64,000 nucleotides of DNA from Streptomyces sp. SID12501 (lineage in GTDB: Bacteria > Actinomycetota > Actinomycetes > Streptomycetales > Streptomycetaceae): contig NZ_JAAGLU010000027.1 of assembly GCF_010550245.1 (NCBI RefSeq), positions 62,001 through 126,000 of the forward strand. Reading direction: 5' to 3'. This document shows, one piece after another, positions 53,121-62,106 of this stretch. The notes under the pieces are model-generated. The model saw nothing but the letters and a program-made list of their open reading frames with translations, was not told the DNA's origin and ran no database searches. The position numbers and the translations under genes were made by a program. How positions within the stretch are numbered: position 1 is the first letter of the stretch; each line of letters begins with the position of its first letter.

Positions 53121-54155
53121 TCACCGAGGCTCGCCCATGCCAGGCGAGGAGCGGAAGCGGTTCAAAGCGACAGCTCGGTCGTGGAACCGGGAACGGGACA
53201 TCCGAGAGACCATCCGCCACATTTCTCTCTCTTCTGCGATGTCCTGTGGCAGGTCAAGGCCCATGGCCTGAGCCAATGGGAGGCGCCCCAGGTTGACCAG
53301 TGCGCGGACGGCTGCCGCCCATTCATCAGTCGCTGCAACCGCGGCCCGATACCAAAGCGGGCACAGAGCGCAGAGGACGCCGGCCGTGCCGAGGAGAACT
53401 GGAGGATCGGAACTATCAACCGATGTGGCACACAGGGCCATGGCGACGAGGACTGTGTGCCCGTACAGCAGGGCTATGAAGAAGTCGACGCTGGTGCGCG
53501 CGGTGTCGACCTGTCGGCGAGCTTGCTCGGGTGCCATCGCGGTGAGCTCGTTCCAAAGTACCTGAGAATCTAGGCGATACCGGTCATAGCCGTACTCCTC
53601 CAAGCGCCGAATGGCGTTGCCGAGCCTAGTAGGCGTGACCTGGTCGTCCTGCACCGGATATCTGGCCAGCCGCTCACCAAGCAGCGCCTGCTGCGTCGCT
53701 GTTAGTACTTCGTCGCGTGGATCCGGCCCGGCTGGGGCTCCTCCGTCAGGGGTAGGTGGCCTCTGTGCAGTGCCTGCCGACTGCATCCGCTCAGCTGCAG
53801 CCCGACGCGCGCGGCGCGTCCGTGTCAGTTCATCGGCCAGGTCGCTACGGCGCTTGCGGTGGTGGCGACTGCGTCGCGCATACAGCCGCGCCGGCCAGAG
53901 CAGGTACCCCTCCAAAACTCGATAGAGGGGGACTTGCAAGGCATTGAGGATGAGGCCCGTCAATACGGAAGCAATCAGCAACAGCAGCGCCTTGGCACCC
54001 GGCGAGGCAGTGAATATCTGGTTCGCCACCGGGACCTGGCGCAGGCTGGGCCCCATGGTGATGGCCAGAATGCCCAAGTTGATGGCTGTCGGCAGGATCC
54101 AGCCGACCAACAGGCTCCACCCGCCACCGAGAACACCCTTGGCGATATCCCCCAA
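53121..54155 (-). CDS. polytopic membrane protein, same family as the CHAT-associated membrane protein
   Basis: 344 residues. TTG start directly after the TAG of the upstream gene. Membrane segments near 10-34 (LVGWILPTAINLGILAITM), 54-74 (ALLLLIASVLTGLILNAL), 226-248 (FFIALLYGHTVLVAMALCA) and 254-275. A cytoplasmic basic segment (RRSRHHRKRRSD) and conserved block RLGNAIRRLEEYGYDRYRLD, VLWNELTAMAPEQARRQVDTAR, LPLAQAMGLDLP correspond to RLDRDHHLDLGTLWPHLW and ELARHLGIDH in the 45520 protein. Shares architecture with it; function unknown. Confidence 0.8.
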   Translation of the reverse strand: MGDIAKGVLGGGWSLLVGWILPTAINLGILAITMGPSLRQVPVANQIFTASPGAKALLLLIASVLTGLILNALQVPLYRVLEGYLLWPARLYARRSRHHRKRRSDLADELTRTRRARRAAAERMQSAGTAQRPPTPDGGAPAGPDPRDEVLTATQQALLGERLARYPVQDDQVTPTRLGNAIRRLEEYGYDRYRLDSQVLWNELTAMAPEQARRQVDTARTSVDFFIALLYGHTVLVAMALCATSVDSSDPPVLLGTAGVLCALCPLWYRAAVAATDEWAAAVRALVNLGRLPLAQAMGLDLPQDIAEEREMWRMVSRMSRSRFHDRAVALNRFRSSPGMGEPR

Positions 54156-55064
54156 CTACTCGTCCCATTCATCGTCGTCATCGCCCAATGGAGGGCCCGG
54201 CGGGGTGTGACCAAGGGGTATGTCTAGCGGTGGGCTTTCGAGCGCTGCGCGCTCGTCGGCGTCTCTGAACGCGGGCTCCGGGTCCGGCAGTCGCAGATTT
54301 TCAAGCTGCCGAGAGTCAGACAGGAGTATCCGCTGGCTGATCCGGAGAAACATCCGAGCATCGCGAAGCAAGTCCTCCGCTTCGCGCATGCTCGCCGCGC
54401 CCGGGAGGCCGGCCTCGGCGCGAGCGCGCGTTCGAGCCCTGGCCGCGAAGAGAACGCTCCACTCGGTCAGCTCCGGAGCTACTTCAGGAAGCACCTCCCA
54501 TGCGCTGCGGATCTGCCTGCGGCGCCCATCGCTCGCGCCTTCCGGCGGCCGGCCTCGGGCAGCAAGCACTGCGGCGGCGGTGCGTAACGCTGCCAGATGA
54601 GCCGTGGCGAAACGATCATTCGCAGACTCCATCGCAGATGCCTCTTGCAGGCCGGCCTCTGCCTGGGCCAACAGATCCAGCGCAGGACGGGGAACGGTCC
54701 CCTGAAGCCTGCGGGCTCTCGCAGCGAGATCCATCAACTCTCGAAGGCGCGATATCAGCGCCTCTGGGACGCTGGTGGCTGCCAAAGCGTCATCCAGCTG
54801 GCGTGCGACCGTTCCAACCGTTCGTTCCGCATCGGCGATCTCGTCGAACGCGCGGTATACGAGCGCCACAGCCCTGACGGTCTGGGCGTCCGTACCAGCC
54901 GCGAGGTGGAGGCGAATTTCCGCTAGGCACTGTGCGACTGCCGTAGAGGTCCCAGGGACGTCATTGACGTCTTTCCCATAGGTGAAACGGATAACGGTGC
55001 CGCCGTGGCCATCCGAAACAGCACCCTCTTTGACCGCAGATCGTCGACTGTTGCCCGACGCCAT
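54156..55064 (-). CDS. hypothetical helical protein, coupled to the membrane protein
   Basis: 302 residues from ATG 55064 (MASGNSRRSAVKEG). Mostly helical (VAQCLAEIRLHLAAGTDAQTV, DLLAQAEAGLQEASAM, LLRDARMFLRISQRIL) and ends with a very acidic tail (GDDDDEWDE). No enzymatic motif or membrane segment. It is directly upstream of the membrane gene with no gap, so the pair probably forms one unit, perhaps paralleling the small protein plus membrane protein at 45139-46470. Unknown family. Confidence 0.75.
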   Translation of the reverse strand: MASGNSRRSAVKEGAVSDGHGGTVIRFTYGKDVNDVPGTSTAVAQCLAEIRLHLAAGTDAQTVRAVALVYRAFDEIADAERTVGTVARQLDDALAATSVPEALISRLRELMDLAARARRLQGTVPRPALDLLAQAEAGLQEASAMESANDRFATAHLAALRTAAAVLAARGRPPEGASDGRRRQIRSAWEVLPEVAPELTEWSVLFAARARTRARAEAGLPGAASMREAEDLLRDARMFLRISQRILLSDSRQLENLRLPDPEPAFRDADERAALESPPLDIPLGHTPPGPPLGDDDDEWDE

Positions 55065-55584
55065 CACACCCCCGAAGCCCACACGAATGTTGCACACGAC
55101 GCCCTCACCAGTGGTGGCGTAAGGACGCGCGATCCGCCCGAGGTTATCGCGCGGGGAACCTCCTGGACACGTGCGAGTCGGGCATCTGCAACCGCGACTG
55201 CTCTGGTTAGTACCGGAAAGCGCGACCTGGTACACGGCCCCAGTCAGCGCCCAGGAGCGGCCCAGCGGTGCGTCTGGCTGCCGGGGCGGAAGGGCGGAAC
55301 CGCCTCTCAACACAAATCCCTTGCACAGGTGTGCAGTCGGACCTCGACGCTGGCTTCGCACAGCAGCGCCGCGCTCTCCTGCGCAGACTGTCCGGCGCCC
55401 ACCACGACGACATCCGTCCCCGGAGAGCCGCACGTTGGCACACGACCGGCTGGCGGAGTTACTGACCGAGCCTGCATAGACCGCCCCAGAGCCCGCAGGG
55501 ACAGCCACACAGCCTGCCGCACGCGACCCCCGCCCCGCCGAAATCCGCAGGCGCCACCCCCGCTCGCCAGACAGAATCGCCCTC
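55065..55584. other. region between modules with a decayed FAD-enzyme remnant
   Basis: No intact gene in 520 bases. It includes the remnant listed at 55207-55460. It presumably also contains promoters for the divergent genes starting at 55064 and 55585. Confidence 0.5.
55207..55460 (-). pseudogene. FAD/NAD(P)-binding oxidoreductase remnant
   Basis: The minus strand reads DVVVVGAGQSAQESAALLCE (dinucleotide fold GxGxxA), then stops at DLC (55307); a second frame continues RRTAGPLLGADWGRVPGRAFR to a stop at 55207. This resembles the second Rossmann motif of flavin monooxygenase-like FAD enzymes. Two frames and no ends: decayed. Confidence 0.55.
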
Positions 55585-58500
55585 ATGTCCCAGCGCACCG
55601 AACACCTGCTCACAGCCGTCGACCGGCTCTCCTACCCCCACCGCATGCGTGAGCTGGCCTCCGCTGCCCGGCGCGCCGCGGCAATGGGGGCGGTCGACGA
55701 GCTTGTGACCGGGCTCGCCGCCCACGGCGTCCACGGGCGGCGGCTCGCCGCCACCGCGGCGGACATGGTGCGCCACGACGCGTATCTGGAGGGCTGCCTC
55801 GCGGACCCCGACCGCCTCGTCCGCGCCCCCGCGATCAGGGCGCTGCGACAGGGGCGGCTCACGGACGCCACCGTGATCGAGGCCATCGAGGACGCACCCG
55901 CCGCCGTGCGGCAGCAGCTCGTGCACGCCATCGCCGTGGCGGGGCGTACGGGTCTCGCCGAGGCGCTGGTCGAGCCGACGTACCGGCGATGGGGCACCGA
56001 GGCCGCCGCGGAACTGCTCGCCGCCTGCACGGCGGAGACCGCCGCCCGGCTGCTGCCCCGCCTGTTCCGCGGACTGAGCTCCTACCGGCTGCTCGCCGCC
56101 CGCCATCCCGCTCTGCTGCTCGCCGAGCTGGAGCGGCAGCTCGACACCCTCCCCGCCGTCGTACGGGACGGCTGGCTGGCGTCCCACGCGGACGCGCTCG
56201 CGCTCCTCGCCGAACGGGATCCGCTCGGCGTGCTGGGCGTGCTCGAGCGTTACGAGACGCTGCCGATGCCCGTGGACCGCAAGCTGCACCTCCTGGCCGA
56301 GGCTGATCCCGGCCGCACGGTGCGGCTGCTGCTACGCCCGAAGCTGCGGTCCCGGCTGAACAGCGGCCACCTCGAACCCGCCGTGCTGCGCCGCCTCGTC
56401 CGCCACGCCCCGACGGAACTCACCGACCTCGCCTGCGCCTGGAAGGACAACGCGGCCGCTCTCGCCCGGCTGCTGGCCTGCCTGCCGCCCTCCCGCCGCG
56501 GCACCCTGTTCGACGCGGCGATGGAGGGCAAGGACCTCGCCCACGCGGACCTCAGCCCCGCCCTGCTCGACGTACTGCCGTACGAGCGGCGCACTGCCGA
56601 GGCTCGGCGGATGGCGACGCTGGCCCGCGGCAGGGGTGCGCACTGGGCGCAGATACTGACGGCAGCCGCCTATCTGCCGCCGGACGAGGTCCGTGACGAC
56701 CTTCTCACCGCCGTCCGCCGCTCCGCCGCGGACGACCGCGCCACGGCGTACCCACTGCTCGTCCGCAACGCAGCACGCTCCCGCGACCCACAGGAAGTGA
56801 GCCGGTTGCTGCGTGCGCTGCTGCGGCTGCGCAATGAACAGGACCCGGTCCGCAGCGCCGCCCTCTCCGCACTGGCGGAGGTGCGCCCTTCGCTGTTCAC
56901 GGAGGACGCCGCCGAGGACCTCGGACGAATCGCCATCGACGCCGTCGAAGCCCGCGACTCCTCCTGGAGCACCCGTCACGCGCTCAGCACGCTCGCCCTG
57001 TCCGTGCTGCGCGAGCACGCCGTCACGGGCGGCACGCGGCTCATCGGCTGGGCCCTCGACACCCTCACCCGCCTGTCCGGCCACACCGGCGGCACGAACG
57101 TCGGCCGCCTCGACATCGTGCTGCGGCGCGGCCAGGAGTACGAGGTGCTGGCGGCGCTACGGCCGTGGCTGGAGGCCGCCACCGACAAGGCCGACTACTC
57201 GCTCGTCTTCGCACTCGTACGGGCACTCGGGCGGCGCGCGTGGGGGATGGCCGAACTCCAGGAGTACCTGTGGCAGGCCGTCCAGTTCGGAAACGACGCG
57301 TCCGTCCGCACCGCCGTCGACCTCTGGCTGGAGCAGCCGAAGGGGCGCGACGAGCGGGTGGAGCGGATCGTGCGGCTGGAGCCGTCCGCCGCCGTCCTGC
57401 CGTCCGTTCTGAGCGTCCTGACGGGGTGGCGTACTGACCTGCTCGACCCGCTGCTGGCGGACACCCCACCGTACGGCCGCTTCCTGACCGCCCGCAGTCA
57501 TTGGACGCCACGCACCTACCGGGCCCACCGCTGGGTGCCGCGCCAGCAGCGGGCGGCGGCGGAGCTGCTCGCGCGCACGGCGGGCGACGCGGGGCAGCCG
57601 ATGCATGTGCGCGTCCAGGCCCTCTCTGCGGCGGCAGTGATCCCGGAGGCGGGCCTGGAAGTCGTCCGCCGCTACACGGGATCGTCGAACGCCCCGCTGG
57701 CGGAGGCGGCCCTCGGCGCACTGCCGTGGACCGACCGCCCCGACGAGGTGCTGCCACTGCTGCTGGAGCACGCGGGCGGCGACCGCGCCCGGGTCGCGGT
57801 CTACGCGGCGACGCGGGCCGCGCAGTACGTCGCGCCGTCGCGGCTCGCCACGGAGCTCCGCAGGCTGCTCACGCCGAAGGACCCGCGGACGGTGAAGGTC
57901 ACCAGCCGCAAGGAGGCGGTGCGCCTCGCGGCGACGATGCTGCCCCCGGCGCAGGCGGCGCCGCTGCTGCGGGAGGCGTTCGAGCTGCCCGGGCAGCACC
58001 ACGACGTGCAGTCGGTGTGCGTCGCATTTGCCCAGGGGATGCTGGCGGAGCCAGCCAGCTGGCCCATGCTGGAGTCGGCCGCGCAGGGACGCACGGAGCT
58101 CCGCCAGGAGCTGGCACGGGCGGCCGTGGCCGAGGTGGACGAGGAGCATCGGGCCAGGTACGCAGGGCTGCTGCATCGCGCCTGCGAGCCGCTCGAACCG
58201 GAAACGGCTGCGGCGCTGTTCCCAGCACTGGCGGAATGGGCACCGTGGCAGCCGGAGATCGCCGAGATGCTGGTGGCCGCCACCACGGACCTTGCCGATC
58301 GGGCGGTGTGGGCGATGGCCGGGCAGGAGCTGGTGGAGCTCGCGGCGGACGACGACGGCCCGTACCTTCGGGCCCTGCGGGCGATGCTGGAAGCCACAGG
58401 AGACCCGGACCAGCCCGACGCCGAGCCCGAACGCGACCAGCCGGCCCGGCAGCGGGCCGCGAGCCTGCTGCACCACCTCCTGCTCCACCACCGCTACCGG

Positions 58501-58977
58501 GGCGGGGGCCGGCCGACGGCGGACGCGCTGCTGCGCGCCGCCGACACCGCCGCCGGGCACGAGGATTTCGCGCGCTCCGTCGCCGAACTCCGGCTGTACG
58601 CCCTCGAACTGAACAAGGACGCCACCGCGCTGTCCTCGGGCCTGCGCCGACTGGCTGCCGACTGCGAAGGACGTCCGCTGCTCGCCCGGGACATCGCAGA
58701 AGGGATCAGCTCGCGGCTCAACGCGATCAGCGGCTCCGCGCCGGACGCGTGGTTGGAGACCGCCCGCACGCTGGGTGCGGAACCGGACCTGGTCCAGGGC
58801 CTGTTCGCCATCAGGCTCACCGTCTCCGGCGGCAGCCGTTCTCGGTGGACGGAGCCGTGGCGCGGCCAGCTCCGCACCCTGCGCCGGCACGCACACCCCG
58901 ACGTCCGCGCGTCGGCACGCGAGACGGTCACGGCACGGGAGGCGCCGCCGTCGGTCCCAGGGACGATCCAGTGGTGA
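55585..58977 (+). CDS. large HEAT-repeat-like protein, 1130 residues
   Basis: 1130 residues, no signal peptide or membrane segment. Repeated alpha-helical pairs of ~40 residues run through the protein, e.g. DPDRLVRAPAIRALRQGRL, DEVRDDLLTAVRRSAADDRA, DPVRSAALSALAEVRPSLF, AALGALPWTDRPDEVLPLLLEHAGGDRAR: HEAT/Armadillo-like scaffold. No catalytic domain visible. Contextual role unknown; in an island it may be a sensor or scaffold. Codon use is strongly GC3-biased (core-like) unlike the AT-richer toxin-like genes. ATG 55585. Confidence 0.85.
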   Translation: MSQRTEHLLTAVDRLSYPHRMRELASAARRAAAMGAVDELVTGLAAHGVHGRRLAATAADMVRHDAYLEGCLADPDRLVRAPAIRALRQGRLTDATVIEAIEDAPAAVRQQLVHAIAVAGRTGLAEALVEPTYRRWGTEAAAELLAACTAETAARLLPRLFRGLSSYRLLAARHPALLLAELERQLDTLPAVVRDGWLASHADALALLAERDPLGVLGVLERYETLPMPVDRKLHLLAEADPGRTVRLLLRPKLRSRLNSGHLEPAVLRRLVRHAPTELTDLACAWKDNAAALARLLACLPPSRRGTLFDAAMEGKDLAHADLSPALLDVLPYERRTAEARRMATLARGRGAHWAQILTAAAYLPPDEVRDDLLTAVRRSAADDRATAYPLLVRNAARSRDPQEVSRLLRALLRLRNEQDPVRSAALSALAEVRPSLFTEDAAEDLGRIAIDAVEARDSSWSTRHALSTLALSVLREHAVTGGTRLIGWALDTLTRLSGHTGGTNVGRLDIVLRRGQEYEVLAALRPWLEAATDKADYSLVFALVRALGRRAWGMAELQEYLWQAVQFGNDASVRTAVDLWLEQPKGRDERVERIVRLEPSAAVLPSVLSVLTGWRTDLLDPLLADTPPYGRFLTARSHWTPRTYRAHRWVPRQQRAAAELLARTAGDAGQPMHVRVQALSAAAVIPEAGLEVVRRYTGSSNAPLAEAALGALPWTDRPDEVLPLLLEHAGGDRARVAVYAATRAAQYVAPSRLATELRRLLTPKDPRTVKVTSRKEAVRLAATMLPPAQAAPLLREAFELPGQHHDVQSVCVAFAQGMLAEPASWPMLESAAQGRTELRQELARAAVAEVDEEHRARYAGLLHRACEPLEPETAAALFPALAEWAPWQPEIAEMLVAATTDLADRAVWAMAGQELVELAADDDGPYLRALRAMLEATGDPDQPDAEPERDQPARQRAASLLHHLLLHHRYRGGGRPTADALLRAADTAAGHEDFARSVAELRLYALELNKDATALSSGLRRLAADCEGRPLLARDIAEGISSRLNAISGSAPDAWLETARTLGAEPDLVQGLFAIRLTVSGGSRSRWTEPWRGQLRTLRRHAHPDVRASARETVTAREAPPSVPGTIQW

Positions 58978-58988
58978 CCGGGGCCCGC

Positions 58989-59060
58989 GCCGTCCGACCA
59001 GGTGGAAGACCTCCCGGGCCTCATAGCGCTTGAGGCAACGAACGATTTCACGCCGGCTCT
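58989..59060 (-). mobile_element. diverged IS110-family 3' fragment
   Basis: About 70 bases (GACCAGGTGGAAGACCTCCC, GCTTGAGGCAACGAACGAT) match the 3' end of the IS110 transposases at 59175-59245 with ~80% identity. It lies immediately beside copy 3 and is older. Evidence of repeated IS110 insertion at this spot. Confidence 0.65.
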
Positions 59061-59157
59061 AATCGAGGAGAGGACCTCGCCGTTGAGGAACGCTGAGGGC
59101 CCCTGCCGACGCCTGCCCGGCGAGGGCCTCAACGACCATCACGCGTCACAGACGCCC

Positions 59158-60243
59158 CTATGACTGGGGGGCGATGGATACCGTCCTGACCAGGTTGAAG
59201 ACCTCTCGGGCGGCATATCGCTTGAGGTATCGGATGATCTCACGGCGGGTCTTGCCCTCCTGGGTGCGGCGTTCGTAGTACGCCTGGGTGCGCGGGTCGT
59301 GGCGCAGCCAGGTGAACACGATGCGGTGCAGGGCCGCGTTGGCTTGCCGGTCGCCGCCGTGGTTGAGCCGCCGCGTACTCCGCCGGCCCGAGGAGTACTC
59401 GACGGGGCTGACCCCGCACAAAGCGGCGAAGGATGCCTCAGTGCTCAGCCGCTCGGGATTGTCTCCCATGGTGATCAGGAGAGTGACGGCACTGTCCGGG
59501 CCGATACCCACCGGTACGAGCAGCTGCGGGGCGTGGCGCTCGACGAGCCGGGTCAGGCGCCGGTTCAGCTCATCGATCTGCCCGGTGAGCTGCTCGATGC
59601 GCTCGGCGAGCATGCTCAGGGTCATATGGGTGGCCTGGGCCACCGCGTCCTCGTCGCCCCCGCCGTCGCACAGGCCGAGGCGCGCGCAGGTGCGGAACAG
59701 CTCGGCATTGCCCAGGCTCGACAACCGCTCCCGCAAGGCGGGGTCAGCTATGACCAGGACGGCCTTGAGCTGGTTGATCGCCTGTGTACGGGCCTTGACC
59801 GCGGAGACCTTGGCGAGTTTGAACATCCGGGCACTGTGCACCGGACCGTCGCCGGTTTTGGCCCGCGCCCGGGCGCGACCACTGAGCACAGCCCGCGCAT
59901 CGAGCGGGTCCGACTTCCCGAGCAGACGGCGGGCCGAGCGATCGGGCCGGTTCACTTCGAAGACCTGGACGTCCTGAGCCAGCAGATAGCGGGACAGGCC
60001 CGCACCGAAGGTACCGGTGCCCTCCACACCAGCCCGGCGCACCACCCCCAGCCTGCGGGCCCAGACGAACAGCCGAACATAGCCGGTCGCCGTAGCCGGA
60101 AAGGACTCAGTACCCAGGACCTCCCCCAGAGGAGAGACCACGGCCGCAACATGAATCTCGCCGTGCGTGTCCACGCCCAGAACGACCTCGCCCGGAACCG
60201 GAGGATCCGTACTGGAGGACGTGCTGCGCTGTCTGATCGTCAT
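59158..60243 (-). CDS. IS110-family transposase (DEDD recombinase)
   Basis: 361 residues, same domains as copy 1 (DTHGEIHVAAVVSPLG first acidic motif; SPVEYSSGRRSTRRLN with the catalytic Ser). Four residues are missing relative to copy 1 after SDPLDA (a 12-base deletion: ...DARAVLSG). Several conservative changes and an altered C-terminal tail (TVSIAPQS). ATG 60243. Likely active. Confidence 0.92.
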   Translation of the reverse strand: MTIRQRSTSSSTDPPVPGEVVLGVDTHGEIHVAAVVSPLGEVLGTESFPATATGYVRLFVWARRLGVVRRAGVEGTGTFGAGLSRYLLAQDVQVFEVNRPDRSARRLLGKSDPLDARAVLSGRARARAKTGDGPVHSARMFKLAKVSAVKARTQAINQLKAVLVIADPALRERLSSLGNAELFRTCARLGLCDGGGDEDAVAQATHMTLSMLAERIEQLTGQIDELNRRLTRLVERHAPQLLVPVGIGPDSAVTLLITMGDNPERLSTEASFAALCGVSPVEYSSGRRSTRRLNHGGDRQANAALHRIVFTWLRHDPRTQAYYERRTQEGKTRREIIRYLKRYAAREVFNLVRTVSIAPQS

Positions 60244-60651
60244 GATTGGTTCGCCTCCCGCGTGGTGACGTACTGGGTGGCTGGCACCGGCCTGGACGGG
60301 CGGTCTGAACCGTGATGGCGCCTGAACTTCGGCAAGGCCCCTATTGGGACACGCCCTGTGGCCCGGTGACAGCAGACACCATCCCGCAACGACAGTCGAC
60401 AAGCCCGTGACTGGACACTTCGGTCATAGATCTCAAGGGTCAGACCCCCGCCCGGGACAGCACCACGCAACAGTCCCACCAGCACCGGCACAAAGGCGGC
60501 GTCCGATCACTCTCGGAAGACTTCGTCCGGACCGGAGACCAACTGCTGCCGCAAGACGAGAGGATGGCCTCACCCTTCGTCTGCTCGTGACCGGCATTGA
60601 CAGACACCCAAGTCACCCGCCGCACCAGCCGGATACGACCGGCACGCGCCC
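60244..60651 (-). ncRNA. noncoding end of IS110 copy 3, candidate bridge RNA
   Basis: 408 bases nearly identical to the same part of copy 1 (differences at about a dozen sites). The GCCCCTAT match to the other terminus is at 60337-60344. Expected position of an IS110 bridge RNA; unproven. Confidence 0.45.
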
Positions 60652-60725
60652 GTACGGTAGTTGGGCGTTGGCCCAGTCCCCGGCGACGGTCCGACGACCA
60701 CGAACTCCCGTCCAGCGGGGGTCTC

Positions 60726-60926
60726 ATGTCAGGAACCGTCATGGGCATCAAGGAGACAAATACAGCCTCGGAGCAGCGCCGGAATCACCCGATACCGGGG
60801 AGGCTGCCGCCCCCATGTCGGCACACGCGCAGTTACCTTGTCCGCGGCATCACCGTGATCGAGCTCCACGGAAGCATCGATGTCCTCGTGGTGCGAGCAG
60901 AACAGTACGTGTACCGTCTGCGGTAG
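60726..60926 (+). pseudogene. fragment of a STAS-domain anti-sigma factor antagonist
   Basis: ATG 60726; ends RAEQYVYRLR. The segment VRGITVIELHGSIDVLVVR resembles the first strands of a STAS domain (ITVIELxGxIDxxxA). Only ~30 residues of the domain remain before the stop, so the gene is truncated. The terminator after it (60951) suggests the original gene ended here. Confidence 0.5.
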
Positions 60927-60950
60927 CTGTCATGGTTCCGAAGTACCGGT

Positions 60951-60986
60951 CGCCCGTGAGCACACCCTCACGGGCGATTTTGTTGT
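60951..60986 (+). terminator. intrinsic terminator before cold-shock gene
   Basis: CGCCCGTGAG (60951-60960) pairs with CTCACGGGCG (60967-60976) with a 6-base loop, followed by ATTTTGTTGTT. Strong classical hairpin plus U-tract on the plus strand. Confidence 0.85.
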
Positions 60987-61066
60987 TCACCGTCTCTGAG
61001 GACCAGGGCGATCACCTCCGGTTCCCGCACGGTGCGGGACCGATTTCGAGTCCCCTTGGAGGACAC

Positions 61067-61270
61067 ATGGCCAGCGGCATCGTTAAGTGGTTCAACGCCG
61101 AAAAGGGTTTCGGCTTCATCGAGCAGGACGGTGGCGGCCCGGACGTCTTCGCCCACTACTCGAACATCGCCAGCTCCGGCTTCCGCGAGCTTCAGGAAGG
61201 CCAGAAGGTGAACTTCGACGTCACCCAGGGTCAGAAGGGCCCCCAGGCGGAGAACATCACCCCCGCCTGA
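61067..61270 (+). CDS. cold-shock domain protein
   Basis: 67 residues. CSD with RNP1 (KGFGFIEQ) and RNP2 (DVFAHYSNI), start MASGIVKWFNAEKGFG and end NITPA, matching the small Streptomyces ScoF/CspA-type RNA-binding chaperone. GGAGG lies four bases before ATG 61067. A long untranslated leader (about 80 bases from the upstream terminator) is usual for cold-shock mRNAs. Followed by a strong terminator at 61323. Intact. Confidence 0.94.
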   Translation: MASGIVKWFNAEKGFGFIEQDGGGPDVFAHYSNIASSGFRELQEGQKVNFDVTQGQKGPQAENITPA

Positions 61271-61322
61271 CGCTCGTCTGTTCAGCAGGCGCCGCCAGGT
61301 CACTGGCGCACGCCCTGTGAAA

Positions 61323-61364
61323 AGCCCGGCCGGGCCGTTACTACCGGCCGGGCTCTTCTATGGC
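61323..61364 (+). terminator. intrinsic terminator after cold-shock gene
   Basis: AGCCCGGCCGG (61323-61333) pairs with CCGGCCGGGCT (61344-61354), 11-bp perfect stem, 10-base loop, followed by CTTCTATGG. Placed 53 bases after the stop codon. Confidence 0.85.
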
Positions 61365-62106
61365 GCGTATCTCCACGGACGGCGGGCCGTCCAGGTAGCG
61401 GTCATTTCAGGTCCCTGCGGGCGGACAGTTGACCTCCCTGTCCGGTATGACTTTCATCCCCTGGATGGGGGCATGGGCCGTGGGTGAAGCCGTGCCGCGG
61501 AGGCCACGCATGCCTGACCGCTCCGCCTCCGGCGTCGTTGGCACCAAGGGGGCCGGCACCACGACCACCCTCACACCGCGGGCCGAGGGGCACACGGGCC
61601 GGGACACCCCAATCAGGGCCCACGATGAGGCGCCGTACCGGCAGGGCCCGCCCCATTCCCGGGCCGCTGTACCAGGCATCGGGCCCTGGGCCCTTGTCTT
61701 ATGACCGCGACCTTGATCGAGCCACCGCCAGCACCTCTACGCGGAAGCGGTGTGCAGGAACGGGAAGGCCGCCGCTCATCCCGGGCAGCCACACGATCCG
61801 GGAACAGCACACCCAGTATCCGAGACCGTTCCGATTCAGGATGCCGACTCAAGACCTCCATGACCACCCTGTAGACGGCCGGACCCTCGATCACCGGGGA
61901 ATCCTCGCCGACCCCTGGTAGTGGTCGGCAACCACCCGGGCCATCGCCCCGATCCTGTCCGCCTTCACCTCCCTGGCAGCGAAGAACACATGCCCCCGCA
62001 CCTCCGGATACTCCTTGGCGAGAGTGAGGTGCCGGGACAGCTCCGCCGGATCCTGCCACTCCGCAGGCTGCGCCGGATCACCCCCCCTTGTAGAGGGCCC
62101 CTCAGT
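61365..62106. other. ~740-base region, remnants only
   Basis: Holds no intact gene. Besides the glycosylhydrolase remnant (61891-62085) there is a low-complexity coding-like piece at 61430-61700 (GAWAVGEAVPRRPRMPDRS) of unknown origin. Marks the right border of the accessory island. Confidence 0.45.
61891..62085 (-). pseudogene. fragment of a GHL10/DUF187-like glycosylhydrolase
   Basis: Minus strand reads PAEWQDPAELSRHLTLAKEY, PEVRGHVFFAAREVKADRIG, AMARVVADHYQG to a stop at 61891. This looks like the end of a family 10-like lipoprotein glycosylhydrolase (VxGxVFFSAKDVxxxRxGAMxRVVxDHY). The catalytic part is missing. Family call from memory. Confidence 0.5.

Larger units (their letters stand above)
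59151..60651 (-). mobile_element. IS110-family insertion element, complete copy 3
   Basis: About 1.50 kb, same orientation as copy 1 and about 97% identical to it in the noncoding end. Boundaries by alignment with copy 1: starts GACGCCCCTAT (59151), ends CACGCGCCC (60651). The transposase gene occupies 59158-60243. Confidence 0.8.

Noticed and set aside
61429..61704. Possible small protein gene
   Set aside because: Low-complexity translation, no ribosome binding site, opposite-strand frame equally open; treated as remnant.
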